A stretch of 64,000 nt of DNA from Parabacteroides sp. TM07-1AC (GTDB taxonomy: Bacteria > Bacteroidota > Bacteroidia > Bacteroidales > Tannerellaceae). The translations under genes were made by a program, and so were the position numbers. Positions 42,314 to 50,675 of this stretch are shown here, piece after piece (the first letter of the stretch is position 1; every line of letters begins with the position of its first letter). Location of the stretch: assembly GCF_003480915.1 (NCBI RefSeq), contig NZ_QUKD01000010.1, positions 124,001 through 188,000 of the forward strand, in the 5' to 3' direction. Below the pieces are notes generated by a model. It was not told where the DNA came from, ran no database searches, and worked only from the letters and a program-made list of their open reading frames with translations.

Positions 42314-43408
42314 TTATTTCTTCCTATAACTAGCTACCGCCAGTACATTAAAGAAGAGAGCAAACAAGCATACGATCACAAAATGTCCTGTTAAATCAGT
42401 AAACTGGCTGCCTTTCAGGTAAACCATACGCATCACTTCCACAAAATAACGCACAGGATTGAACAAAGTTATATTCTGTGCCCATTGCGGCATACTACTG
42501 ATAGGGGTAAAAAGACCGCTTAACAATGCAAAGATAATCAGAAAGAAGAAAGCCGTAAACATTGCCTGCTGCTGGGTGGAGGAAATAGAAGAAATGGCTA
42601 GTCCCAGACCGGTAAAAGCAATCAGGTAAACCGCCGCAAACAAATAGATGATGCCGATATTACCGACAGGCAACAAACCGTAAACAACCCAGGCAACAAT
42701 GACCCCGATCGTCAGAAGAATAAAACCGATGATCCAAAAAGGGATCAGCTTCGACAGAAGGAACAGTGTCTTAGGCACTGGTGTCACGTTGATCTGCTCG
42801 ATCGTGCCTTTCTCCTTCTCACTGACAATGTTCAGTGCAGAAAGGAAACCTCCGATGATAGTCAGCAAAAAGACCATAATCCCCGGAACCATGTAATTCT
42901 TGTAATTCAGATGCGGATTGAAAAGACTCGTAGAACGTATTCCACCGGATTGCAAGCCGGAAGTAAAACCTTTCTCCTGATTAAAATCCTGAATGATCTG
43001 CGAGAGATAAGAACTTCCCATGCCTCCTTTTGTCCCGTTCACAGCATTGGCGGCAATCAGCACATCCACTGCACCTTCCCGCCCCAGTTGCTGCTCAAAG
43101 TTCACAGGAATCTCCAGAAGCAAATCCGATTCGTTGCTTTCGATAGAGGTTATACCCTGGCCGTAACTATCCGAAACATTCGTCAGGCGGAAATAACCGG
43201 AAGCAACGACCTTCTCGATCAATTGGGCAGACAGGACAGAATGATCATTGTCTATCACCCCCAGATTGATATTGCGCATTTCAAAATTCGCTGCAAAAGG
43301 CAGGATGATCAGCTGCATCAACGGAACCAAAAAGATGATACGAGGCAGGAAACGGTCACGCTTGATCTGCTTAAACTCTTTCTCCAATAAATATCGTAAT
43401 GTTCTCAT
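42314..43408 (-). CDS. ABC-2 permease (YbhR/YhhJ-like), distal subunit
   Basis: 364 residues. One N-terminal helix, a large periplasmic domain (about 45-165), then five helices; NIVSEKEKGTIEQINVTPVPK is the ABC-2 signature. Together with the preceding gene (10 bp gap) it forms the membrane part of a YbhGFSR-type efflux pump for cationic drugs or similar compounds. Last gene of the operon; the IclR gene begins 100 bp later. Confidence 0.85.
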   Translation of the reverse strand: MRTLRYLLEKEFKQIKRDRFLPRIIFLVPLMQLIILPFAANFEMRNINLGVIDNDHSVLSAQLIEKVVASGYFRLTNVSDSYGQGITSIESNESDLLLEIPVNFEQQLGREGAVDVLIAANAVNGTKGGMGSSYLSQIIQDFNQEKGFTSGLQSGGIRSTSLFNPHLNYKNYMVPGIMVFLLTIIGGFLSALNIVSEKEKGTIEQINVTPVPKTLFLLSKLIPFWIIGFILLTIGVIVAWVVYGLLPVGNIGIIYLFAAVYLIAFTGLGLAISSISSTQQQAMFTAFFFLIIFALLSGLFTPISSMPQWAQNITLFNPVRYFVEVMRMVYLKGSQFTDLTGHFVIVCLFALFFNVLAVASYRKK

Positions 43409-43418
43409 AACTTTCTTG

Positions 43419-44561
43419 TTATAAACGAATCTTAAAACGTTTTACACTCAGAATCACCAGGAATACGACCATAAATAACAATATCCCCACCTCTTTTAGT
43501 ATAGCCCCGGCACCCAGCCCTTTGATCATGATATCCTTAACGGCTATGATATACCATTTGGCCGGTACGATATTGGAGATCCATTGTAATATATCGGGCA
43601 TATTCTCTATCGGGAACATCATCCCGCTAAGCAGGATCACCGGCAGCATCAACACCATCGCACTGATCAGCATAGCTGCCTGTTGCGTATCGGCAATCGT
43701 AGAGATCAGCAAGCCCAAACAAAGGGAAACCAGTGCATACAGGATGGATACAGCCACCAGGAGGGTCAAGCTTCCGGCAATCGGCACTCCCAACAGGAAA
43801 TAGGACAAAAAGAGGATTGTTGCCACATTGACTATACTCAGCAACAGATAGGGTATTGCTTTGGCTAAAATGATATAAACCGGCTTCATCGGAGAAACCA
43901 GCAATATCTCCATCGTCCCCATCTCTTTCTCCTTTACAATGCCGACCGAGGTCATCAATGCACAGATCAGTATCAGGATCAATCCCATCACGCCCGGTAC
44001 AAAATTGTAAGCTCCTTTCATTGTCGGATTATAAAGCAGATGAGTGACGGGGAATATTCCAGTTGACAGTTGACGGTTGACAGTTGACAGTTTCTCGTCG
44101 CTTCCTATATCTGTCAACTGTCCACTGTCAACTATCAACTGAGCCCTCTCCTGTTGTATCACAACAGTCGCATACGATGTCAACTGGGTCGCTTCATTCG
44201 GGTCGGTCGCATCCGCCAGCAGTTGTACTTCCGCATCCGGCGAAGAAGCATATTGGGGCGGAAAAACAATAACCATTTTCACTTTACCCTGCTTGAAAAG
44301 CGATTCGGCTTCCGACTGGCTGTCGATCATTTTATAAAGCTCGAAATATTCGCTGGCTGCCAGATGGGCGCCGATCTTTGTCGTAACCTCATCCCGGCTC
44401 TGATCAAATATAGCGATCGGCACGCTCTTGATTTCCGTCGTTATGGCATATCCGAAAAGTAATATCTGGACGATAGGCATAACCAGAATGATCAGCATGG
44501 TCCGTTTATCACGGAAGATGTGATAAAATTCCTTTTGTATAAAAGATAAAAATTGCTTCAT
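43419..44561 (-). CDS. ABC-2 permease (YbhS/YhhJ-like), with in-frame palindromic insert
   Basis: 381 residues. Same layout as the next permease: N-terminal helix with FRDKRTMLIILVMPIVQILLF, periplasmic domain, five helices, signature VKEKEMGTMEILLVSPM. Residues about 141-167 (from QLIVDSGQ to NRQLST) are encoded by an 81-bp GTTGACA palindromic element; without it the two flanks join smoothly in the variable periplasmic domain. The reading frame is kept. ATG at 44561 lies 1 bp after the ATPase stop and gives the usual N-terminus, so an upstream start at 44609 was rejected. Confidence 0.85.
   Translation of the reverse strand: MKQFLSFIQKEFYHIFRDKRTMLIILVMPIVQILLFGYAITTEIKSVPIAIFDQSRDEVTTKIGAHLAASEYFELYKMIDSQSEAESLFKQGKVKMVIVFPPQYASSPDAEVQLLADATDPNEATQLTSYATVVIQQERAQLIVDSGQLTDIGSDEKLSTVNRQLSTGIFPVTHLLYNPTMKGAYNFVPGVMGLILILICALMTSVGIVKEKEMGTMEILLVSPMKPVYIILAKAIPYLLLSIVNVATILFLSYFLLGVPIAGSLTLLVAVSILYALVSLCLGLLISTIADTQQAAMLISAMVLMLPVILLSGMMFPIENMPDILQWISNIVPAKWYIIAVKDIMIKGLGAGAILKEVGILLFMVVFLVILSVKRFKIRL
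44061..44141. repeat. GTTGACA palindromic element, copy C (inside a permease gene)
   Basis: 81 bp, i.e. 27 whole codons. Arms: GTTGACA, GTTGACG, GTTGACA, GTTGACA on one side and TGTCAAC, TGTCCAC, TGTCAAC, TATCAAC on the other. The centre GTCGCTTCC..TATCTGTCAAC matches copy A. No stop codon in the used frame. Confidence 0.88.
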
Positions 44562-44562
44562 A

Positions 44563-45297
44563 CTATTCTCCTCTTTTCGCTTTTCGTGCCAGGGCATGGA
44601 AAACGTCATTCATATTATCGGCATGGAAAGAAGACTTCAGAGCAGCCGGACTGTCCAATGCTTCGATCTTTCCGTCAACCATGACAGATACCCGGTTGCA
44701 ATATTCAGCTTCATCCATATAGTGGGTAGTAACAAAAACAGTAATGTTCCGCTCTGCCGCCTGATAGATCAGTTCCCAAAACTGACGGCGGGTAACCGGA
44801 TCGACACCTCCGGTCGGTTCATCCAAAAAGACGACACGGGGCTCATGGATAATGGCTACGGAGAAGGCAAGCTTCTGCTTCCACCCCAAAGGCAGGGCAT
44901 CGACCAGTGTATTCCGTTCAGATTCCAGCTCCAGTACATAGAGCAACTCATCCGTTTTCTCTGCCAGCTTTTTCTCCGAAAGGCCGTAGATACCGCCATA
45001 CAAACGAATATTCTCCCATACTTTCAGATCGCCGTAAAGGGAAAACTTCTGACTCATATAGCCAATATGACGTTTAATCTGTTCTGTCTCCTTATATACA
45101 TCGAAACCTGCGACACGGGCCTCGCCGGAAGTAGGAGTCGACAACCCGCAAAGCATACGCATAGCAGTGGTCTTACCGGCACCATTGGCACCGAGGAAAC
45201 CGAATATCTCTCCCTCTCCTACCTCAAAACTTATATGGTCTACTGCCGTAAAGTTTCCGAAGCGCTTCGTCAGGTTGTTTGTTTCTATTACGTTCAT
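44563..45297 (-). CDS. ABC transporter ATPase (second half of YbhF-like pair)
   Basis: 244 residues. Walker A GANGAGKTT, Q-loop YMSQKFSLY, Walker B VVFLDEPTGG, H-loop TTHYMDEAEYC. The signature region reads LPLGWKQKLA instead of LSGG, as expected for the C-terminal ATPase half of YbhF-type tandem ATPases. It would work as a pair with the gene upstream. A 22-bp-period repeat array lies in the gap between them, and the permease gene follows at 1 bp. Confidence 0.88.
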   Translation of the reverse strand: MNVIETNNLTKRFGNFTAVDHISFEVGEGEIFGFLGANGAGKTTAMRMLCGLSTPTSGEARVAGFDVYKETEQIKRHIGYMSQKFSLYGDLKVWENIRLYGGIYGLSEKKLAEKTDELLYVLELESERNTLVDALPLGWKQKLAFSVAIIHEPRVVFLDEPTGGVDPVTRRQFWELIYQAAERNITVFVTTHYMDEAEYCNRVSVMVDGKIEALDSPAALKSSFHADNMNDVFHALARKAKRGE

Positions 45298-45364
45298 TAT
45301 ATATCGAATTAATGCATCTTTTACAGTTGCAATGAATTTTACACGAAGTAGGCAAACTCCGATT

Positions 45365-45518
45365 CTGCAGAAGACTTTGCCAACACTTTGCCATGCCTTT
45401 GGCAGAGCCCTGCCATCCTATTGGCAAACTTCTGCCATCACTATGGCAAGACCCTGCCATCGTATTGGCAAACCTATGCTATCCTATTGGCAAAACATTG
45501 CCTTTCCAATGGCAAAAT
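45365..45518. repeat. 22-bp-period mini-hairpin array (7 units)
   Basis: Seven units of 22 bp, minus-strand consensus about GTTTTGCCAATAGGATGGCA plus two purines. In most units TGCCA and TGGCA form a 5-bp stem around a 6-nt loop. The first unit shares the last base of the upstream ATPase stop codon; the seventh is degenerate. Period equals that of the unrelated array at 14201-14304. Confidence 0.85.
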
Positions 45519-46420
45519 CACAAAGCCATGAAGCAATCTTCCACACTAGGCATCACCGGTTCTATCGTCACATCGGTATATCCCTTTCCTTTCAGATACT
45601 GCTTCAGTGCATCCATCTCACGCCCATCCTCTTTTAATGTCAGATGATGCGCATCCCCAAAGGCATAGCAGGAATAAGTGCCGGGAAAAGCCCGCAGGTC
45701 GACCAACAGCTTATACATAGCTGCCGAGCGGACAATCCACAGCTGCCTGCCAAAGGAAGCACGGATACCTGCCGGCGTATCGACGGACAAACACCGGCCG
45801 GAACGCATCAACGCTATACGGTCGCAACGGGAAGCCTCATCCATATAAGGTGTAGAAACCAGGATGGTAATACCTTGTTTCTTCAGTCGGTCCAGCATCT
45901 CCCAAAACTCCACACGCGAAACCGGATCGACACCCGTTGTCGGTTCATCCAAAAAGAGCACCTCCGGACGATGGATCAATGCACAGCACAATGCCAGCTT
46001 TTGCTTCATACCACCGGATAACTTTCCGGCTTTCCGGTTCTTGAACGGTTCTATCTGAACGTATATGTCACGAACCAGTTCATAATTCTCAGCTATTGTC
46101 GTATTGAATACCGTAGCGAAGAAGTTCAGGTTCTCCTCTACCGTCAGGTCCTGATACAGGGAGAAACGACCGGGCATATAACCGACCATCGTACGGATCT
46201 TCTTATAATCACGAACGACATCCAGTCCGCAAACGGTTGCTTTTCCCTTATCCGCCAGCAGCAAAGTCGTCAGGATACGGAACAAAGTCGTCTTCCCTGC
46301 CCCGTCCGGTCCGATCAGCCCGAACAGTTCTCCCGAATGTATATCCAGGGAAATATCCTGCAAAGCTTCCACATTGCCGTAGTTCCTGAAGATTCCTTCT
46401 ATCCGCACTTCGTTGTTCAT
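45518..46420 (-). CDS. ABC transporter ATPase (first half of YbhF-like pair)
   Basis: 300 residues. Walker A GPDGAGKTT, Q-loop YMPGRFSLY, signature LSGGMKQKLAL, Walker B VLFLDEPTTG, H-loop STPYMDEASRC, and a C-terminal extension of about 80 residues. It corresponds to the N-terminal half of YbhF. The two halves are separate genes here. It begins 14 bp after the HlyD gene. Confidence 0.88.
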   Translation of the reverse strand: MNNEVRIEGIFRNYGNVEALQDISLDIHSGELFGLIGPDGAGKTTLFRILTTLLLADKGKATVCGLDVVRDYKKIRTMVGYMPGRFSLYQDLTVEENLNFFATVFNTTIAENYELVRDIYVQIEPFKNRKAGKLSGGMKQKLALCCALIHRPEVLFLDEPTTGVDPVSRVEFWEMLDRLKKQGITILVSTPYMDEASRCDRIALMRSGRCLSVDTPAGIRASFGRQLWIVRSAAMYKLLVDLRAFPGTYSCYAFGDAHHLTLKEDGREMDALKQYLKGKGYTDVTIEPVMPSVEDCFMAL

Positions 46421-46434
46421 ATCCCGTTCTTTAT

Positions 46435-47337
46435 TTAATTAAACACCGTTTCCCCGTATTGCCCGATCTTGAGATAGCCGTCATTCTTAACAGCAATCTT
46501 GATGGCATAAACCAGGTTGGCACGTTCATCTTTCGTTTGGATCCCTTTAGGGGTAAACTCCGACTTATCGGATATCCAGGTGATCGTTCCCGGATATTCG
46601 CGCTGTTCATCCGCTCCATAATCGGCAAAGACACGGACAGTCTGGCCCTGTTTCAATTTTGAAAGCTGGTCGGCTGTGATATAAGCCCGGAGATAAAGCA
46701 GGTCGGTATCGGCTATTTTATACAAAGGCTTGCCGGCAGCCGTCACTTCACCCGGTTCTGCATATTTGACAAGGACTGTTCCCGCCTGGGGAGTCACGAT
46801 GCGGCTTTTCTGTAACTGATCGTCGAGCTGCATGATCTGATAAAGGATGCTTTCAGCTTCGGCATCCGCTCCGCCGGTTGTTTTATTCAGGGTGGAATAC
46901 TGCGCATCGAGTTGCTTCTGCAGATATTTGATATTATTTACGATGTCGTCCACCTGTTTCTGGTTGCCGGCTTTTGCCTTTACCAGGTTCTCCATTCGCT
47001 GCTGTTCCGTACGGGCAGTAGCGATCTGCTGCTCCAGAGCTGCGATCTGTTTACGGATATCCGGTTTACGAATATCCACCGAGCGTAAACCTGCCGAAAG
47101 CTGCATCTTTTTCAGATATAACTGGGTACTGTCGATATATCCGACCATTGTCCCGGCATCCAGCCGGTCGCCTTCCTCTATATTCAGTTCCATAATCTTG
47201 CCGTTTGCCTCGGAAGACACCAGAATCTCCGTTGCTTCAAACGTACCCGTCGCGTCGAAGTTGCCGTCTCCCCTGTTGCATGCAGCAAGACTCAATAAAG
47301 CAGCTGCCATCAAAGTGTAAGAATTCAATCGTTTCAT
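46435..47337 (-). CDS. HlyD/YbhG-like periplasmic adaptor lipoprotein
   Basis: 301 residues. Signal with lipobox SLAAC (Cys21), then a barrel-sandwich strand (ILVSSEANGKIMELNIEEGD), a long coiled-coil hairpin (about 85-175, rich in Q/K/A) and the returning barrel (VTPQAGTVLVKYAEPGE). It bridges the inner-membrane ABC pump and the TolC channel. A start 4 codons upstream (47349) is also possible. Genes on both sides are within 15-25 bp. Confidence 0.85.
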   Translation of the reverse strand: MKRLNSYTLMAAALLSLAACNRGDGNFDATGTFEATEILVSSEANGKIMELNIEEGDRLDAGTMVGYIDSTQLYLKKMQLSAGLRSVDIRKPDIRKQIAALEQQIATARTEQQRMENLVKAKAGNQKQVDDIVNNIKYLQKQLDAQYSTLNKTTGGADAEAESILYQIMQLDDQLQKSRIVTPQAGTVLVKYAEPGEVTAAGKPLYKIADTDLLYLRAYITADQLSKLKQGQTVRVFADYGADEQREYPGTITWISDKSEFTPKGIQTKDERANLVYAIKIAVKNDGYLKIGQYGETVFN

Positions 47338-47361
47338 ATTACTTTTCATGATTCTTTTTGA

Positions 47362-48654
47362 TTATTCATTATTCGTCGTATACATATAATTATAAACCGC
47401 ATTCAGATGCTGGATACGATGGACCGCCGCCGTCTGCTTTGCCATATCTTCCGCATTGATCTCACGGATCAGGTCGGTAACGGAGATGACCCCATTCTCC
47501 AGCTTCACTTCTGCCGCTTTCTTGATACTGGTGCGGAGACGGATGATTTCATTGTCCGCTTTCATCAGGTCGGAAATCTTCTGTATCTCCGTATTCTGCT
47601 GCATCAACAGCAGAGAGGTATTGAAGAGGAAAGTCTCACGCTGTACTTCTACCTGCTGCAGTGTGGTTGCGACTTTGCGACGATCATTCTTTAATGTATA
47701 TAGTTTACCCATATTCCAGGAAAGGCGCACACCCGCTATATAGAACGGATCAAAGCTATCCTCCAGCATATTCAGTCCCGGTCTGCCGTATCCACCCTGG
47801 ACAAATGCACCGATACGCGGCATCAAACCACTTGTGATCTGTTTGTTCTGCAATTCCAGCAAATAACTTTTTGCATCCAACGCCTTCAGTTCGGGACGAT
47901 TTATTTCTCCGGATAACGGATTACCCGGCACGTTCGGTACCTCCAGTATCCTGTTCGGATCATAAGGCTTCCCTATCATCGTACTCAGCATCCTGCCGAA
48001 AGCGACACGGGAGGCTTTCAGTTCGATTTCCTTCTGGCAAGCATTCAAAAGTTCCACTTCCATGCTCTCGCGGTCGGACAGGTTGGCAACTCCATTAGCC
48101 ATCATCGCCGTTATACGATCGATATTAATCTGTAGTTCTTTCTGCAGCAACACATTCTGGCGGATCAGTTCCTCCTGAAGCAGACAACCGAAATAAAGTT
48201 GGTTCACCCGGTCGTTCAATGTATAAAGATCGCTTTCCAACTGTTTCCGGTCTGCCTCAGCCTGTGCCTTGGTCAGTTGGCGGGAAGTATGGATCGTGCC
48301 GCCGTCCCATATATTCTGGTTCAGTTCGGCAACAACCTGATACTGGTCTTTGCTCAATGTCGGTATTTCCAGTCCCGGCATGACAGCCGACAGTTTGTCC
48401 GCATCGAACGGGAGCCGGGTCACATCACTCTGATAAGTCGCTTTCGCATTCACCGTCACCTGAGGCAACCAGCCCTTGACGGCATTCGACAGATTATACT
48501 GCTCGGTCTGCCCGATCAGCCCGTACTGGCGTATCTGGGGATAATTAGCCCGTGCCCATTCGTAGCACTGCGTCAAAGTAATCTTCTCCTGCCCTTTCAT
48601 GCTACCCGGTAACAGGAGAAAACATAAAAATAGAATTACACAAATCCGTTTCAT
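47362..48654 (-). CDS. TolC-family outer-membrane efflux protein
   Basis: 430 residues. Signal peptide ends about residue 21 (SMKGQ). Two homologous halves with long amphipathic helices: LTQCYEWARANYPQIRQ at the start and NLWDG-like motif (NQNIWDGGTI) in the middle. It forms the outer-membrane channel of the tripartite pump encoded by this operon. It follows the TetR gene by 8 bp. Confidence 0.87.
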   Translation of the reverse strand: MKRICVILFLCFLLLPGSMKGQEKITLTQCYEWARANYPQIRQYGLIGQTEQYNLSNAVKGWLPQVTVNAKATYQSDVTRLPFDADKLSAVMPGLEIPTLSKDQYQVVAELNQNIWDGGTIHTSRQLTKAQAEADRKQLESDLYTLNDRVNQLYFGCLLQEELIRQNVLLQKELQINIDRITAMMANGVANLSDRESMEVELLNACQKEIELKASRVAFGRMLSTMIGKPYDPNRILEVPNVPGNPLSGEINRPELKALDAKSYLLELQNKQITSGLMPRIGAFVQGGYGRPGLNMLEDSFDPFYIAGVRLSWNMGKLYTLKNDRRKVATTLQQVEVQRETFLFNTSLLLMQQNTEIQKISDLMKADNEIIRLRTSIKKAAEVKLENGVISVTDLIREINAEDMAKQTAAVHRIQHLNAVYNYMYTTNNE

Positions 48655-48662
48655 AGAGGTAA

Positions 48663-49304
48663 TTATTTATTTTGTGTATGATCGTCCGGTGTCAACAGCC
48701 GGATCATTATATCGGTAACGAAAGGGATACGTTCCTGCAGGAACTTATCATATTCCCCGACATTGCCATCCATAAATATAGCAGTAACAGGATTTCGTAT
48801 CAGCATCGGAAAAATCAGCAGGCTGACCAGGGTCGTTGCCATATAATACAGCGGCATTTTCTTTATCATGCCTCTCTCCATTTCGTCCACCAGTTGAGCA
48901 TGCAGATGCATGATCGGCTCTATCCGTGGCAGATCTTTCAACACCGAGTGATAGATGTGTTCGGGGTCCCGCTGTAATTCGTTTAAGACGAAAATCGGGA
49001 ATAAAGGATTTTTCTGCAACGTATTCACATATCGTTCGATAATTTTAGGCAGCTTCTCCAGAAAAGGGAGTTTCTCATCAATAATAATACCCAGGTCAGG
49101 CAGCAGGCTGTCCATCAACTGGTCGAAAATCGCATCGAACAGCATATCCTTTGTGCGATAATAATAATGTAAAGCCGTACGCCCGATTCCTGCCTCGGCA
49201 GCCACGTCACCCATCTTGGTCGCTTCGTATCCTTTCCTCACAAAGACTATCTTTGCCGCTTCCAGGATTCGGTTCTCCATTGTGATTACTTCTTCTGTAC
49301 CCAT
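48663..49304 (-). CDS. TetR/AcrR-family regulator of the efflux operon
   Basis: 213 residues. N-terminal HTH about 10-55: ILEAAKIVFVRKGYEATKMG, then AGIGRTALHYYYRTKDMLFDA. The C-terminal helical domain binds a ligand, presumably a pump substrate. First gene of the pump operon, so autoregulation is expected; palindromes typical for TetR proteins lie just upstream. The frame is open further upstream through the operators, so ATG at 49304 (or 49280) is the realistic start. Confidence 0.87.
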   Translation of the reverse strand: MGTEEVITMENRILEAAKIVFVRKGYEATKMGDVAAEAGIGRTALHYYYRTKDMLFDAIFDQLMDSLLPDLGIIIDEKLPFLEKLPKIIERYVNTLQKNPLFPIFVLNELQRDPEHIYHSVLKDLPRIEPIMHLHAQLVDEMERGMIKKMPLYYMATTLVSLLIFPMLIRNPVTAIFMDGNVGEYDKFLQERIPFVTDIMIRLLTPDDHTQNK

Positions 49305-49326
49305 TGTATATCTTGTTTTTACTTCA

Positions 49327-49383
49327 TTTGTCAATAGTGTCTGCCAAATATGTCTGACATTATTGTTTGACAGATATGTCAAA
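49327..49383 (-). promoter_or_regulatory. TetR operator region
   Basis: Perfect inverted repeat TTTGACA-GATA-TGTCAAA (49366-49383), a weaker site TGTCTGCCAAATATGTCTGACA (49338-49359) and a half-site TTTGTCA (49327-49333), all sharing TGTC/GACA words. Located 23-79 bp before the TetR ATG. Confidence 0.6.
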
Positions 49384-49392
49384 TGTAGTATA

Positions 49393-49428
49393 AAAAAATA
49401 AGGGTGCAACTATTACACCCTTATTTTA
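49393..49428. terminator. terminator after the serine ammonia-lyase gene
   Basis: Perfect stem AAATAAGGGTGTAA-type (AAATAAGGGTG / CACCCTTATTT) with A/T runs on both sides; active for the minus strand. Confidence 0.8.
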
Positions 49429-49445
49429 ATATATTTTACAGAATC

Positions 49446-50648
49446 TTATTCTCCGTACTTCTTGGCAAGACCGCCTTCGGAAGTCTCTTTATACAAGCTG
49501 GGCAGGTCGTTACCGGTCTGACGCATTACTTCCACCACCTGGTCGAAACTAACCCGGTGCTTTCCGTCCGAGAAGTTCGAGAATGTATTTGCATCCAGCG
49601 CACGTGCTGCGGCAAAAGCATTACGTTCGATACACGGAATCTGTACCAGTCCGCAAACGGGATCACAAGTCAGCCCGAGGTGATGTTCCAATCCCATTTC
49701 GGCAGCATACTCGATCTGGGCAGGTGTTCCACCGAACAGCTGACTGGCAGCTCCGGCAGCCATTGCACAAGCCACTCCGACTTCACCCTGGCAGCCTACT
49801 TCCGCTCCTGAGACGGAAGCATTCGTACGAACCACATTCCCGAACAGTCCGGCAGTCGCCAATGCTCGCAGGATACGGGAGTCGCGGAACTCACGCGTAT
49901 CTTTCAGATGATACAATACAGCCGGCATAACCCCGCAGGAACCACAAGTCGGTGCCGTCACGATCTTACCGCCGCAGGCATTCTCTTCGGAAACAGCCAG
50001 AGCGAAAGCATACACCATGCCACGGCTTTTAATACTGCTGCCATATCCCTTGGCACGTATCAGATAATCCGAAGCTTTCCGGCGTATTCCCAGACCTCCC
50101 GGCAGGATACCTTCCGCTTCCAGACCGTTCTGTACGGCTTTCTGCATCACCTCCCAAACTTCCGCCAGGTAATCCCATATCTCAGGACCTTCACATTGCT
50201 CCACATATTCCCAGTAAGAATGTCCGGTCTTTTCACACCAGGCCTGAATATCCTTAATGGTACTCATCTCATAGACCTGAGCTGTTTTAAGCTCGTTAAA
50301 ACTTTCATTCGCCAGTGTTCCGCCACCGATACTGTACACCGTCCATGATTCCAGCTCTTCATCTCTTTCATTGAACGATTCGAATAACATACCGTTCGGA
50401 TGGAACGGCAGGAAGACTTTAGGCTCCCAGATAATATTCGTTTTAGCAACAGGCTGCAGCACTTCCAGAATGGCAGCATCGGTCATGTGACCTTTTCCGG
50501 TAGCAGCAAGACTACCATATAATGTTACGTTAAAGCGCACAGCTCCCCTGTTACGTTCCAGAAACATTTGTGCAGCACGCATCGGTCCCATCGTATGACT
50601 ACTCGACGGACCATGACCGATCCGGTATATCTGTCTGATTGATTCCAT
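49446..50648 (-). CDS. sdaA: L-serine ammonia-lyase (iron-sulphur type)
   Basis: 400 residues, one chain. Deaminates L-serine to pyruvate in the cytoplasm. The N-terminal beta domain starts SIRQIYRIGHGPSSSHTMGP, and the catalytic domain has GSCGVMPA and the cysteines in APTCGSCG and TCDPVCGLVQIPCIERNAF that hold the 4Fe-4S cluster. It begins 27 bp after the DUF5009 gene, so it may be co-transcribed with it. A clear terminator follows. Confidence 0.93.
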   Translation of the reverse strand: MESIRQIYRIGHGPSSSHTMGPMRAAQMFLERNRGAVRFNVTLYGSLAATGKGHMTDAAILEVLQPVAKTNIIWEPKVFLPFHPNGMLFESFNERDEELESWTVYSIGGGTLANESFNELKTAQVYEMSTIKDIQAWCEKTGHSYWEYVEQCEGPEIWDYLAEVWEVMQKAVQNGLEAEGILPGGLGIRRKASDYLIRAKGYGSSIKSRGMVYAFALAVSEENACGGKIVTAPTCGSCGVMPAVLYHLKDTREFRDSRILRALATAGLFGNVVRTNASVSGAEVGCQGEVGVACAMAAGAASQLFGGTPAQIEYAAEMGLEHHLGLTCDPVCGLVQIPCIERNAFAAARALDANTFSNFSDGKHRVSFDQVVEVMRQTGNDLPSLYKETSEGGLAKKYGE

Positions 50649-50675
50649 TTCTCTTTTTCCCTAATTTTGTGTTTT

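Noticed and set aside
45365..45518. Array read as a CRISPR
   Set aside because: Repeats are 22 bp without unique spacers of constant length, units are degenerate, and no cas genes are near.
49305..49409. Longer TetR N-terminus from ATG at 49409
   Set aside because: It would run through the palindromic operators and adds residues unlike any HTH protein.
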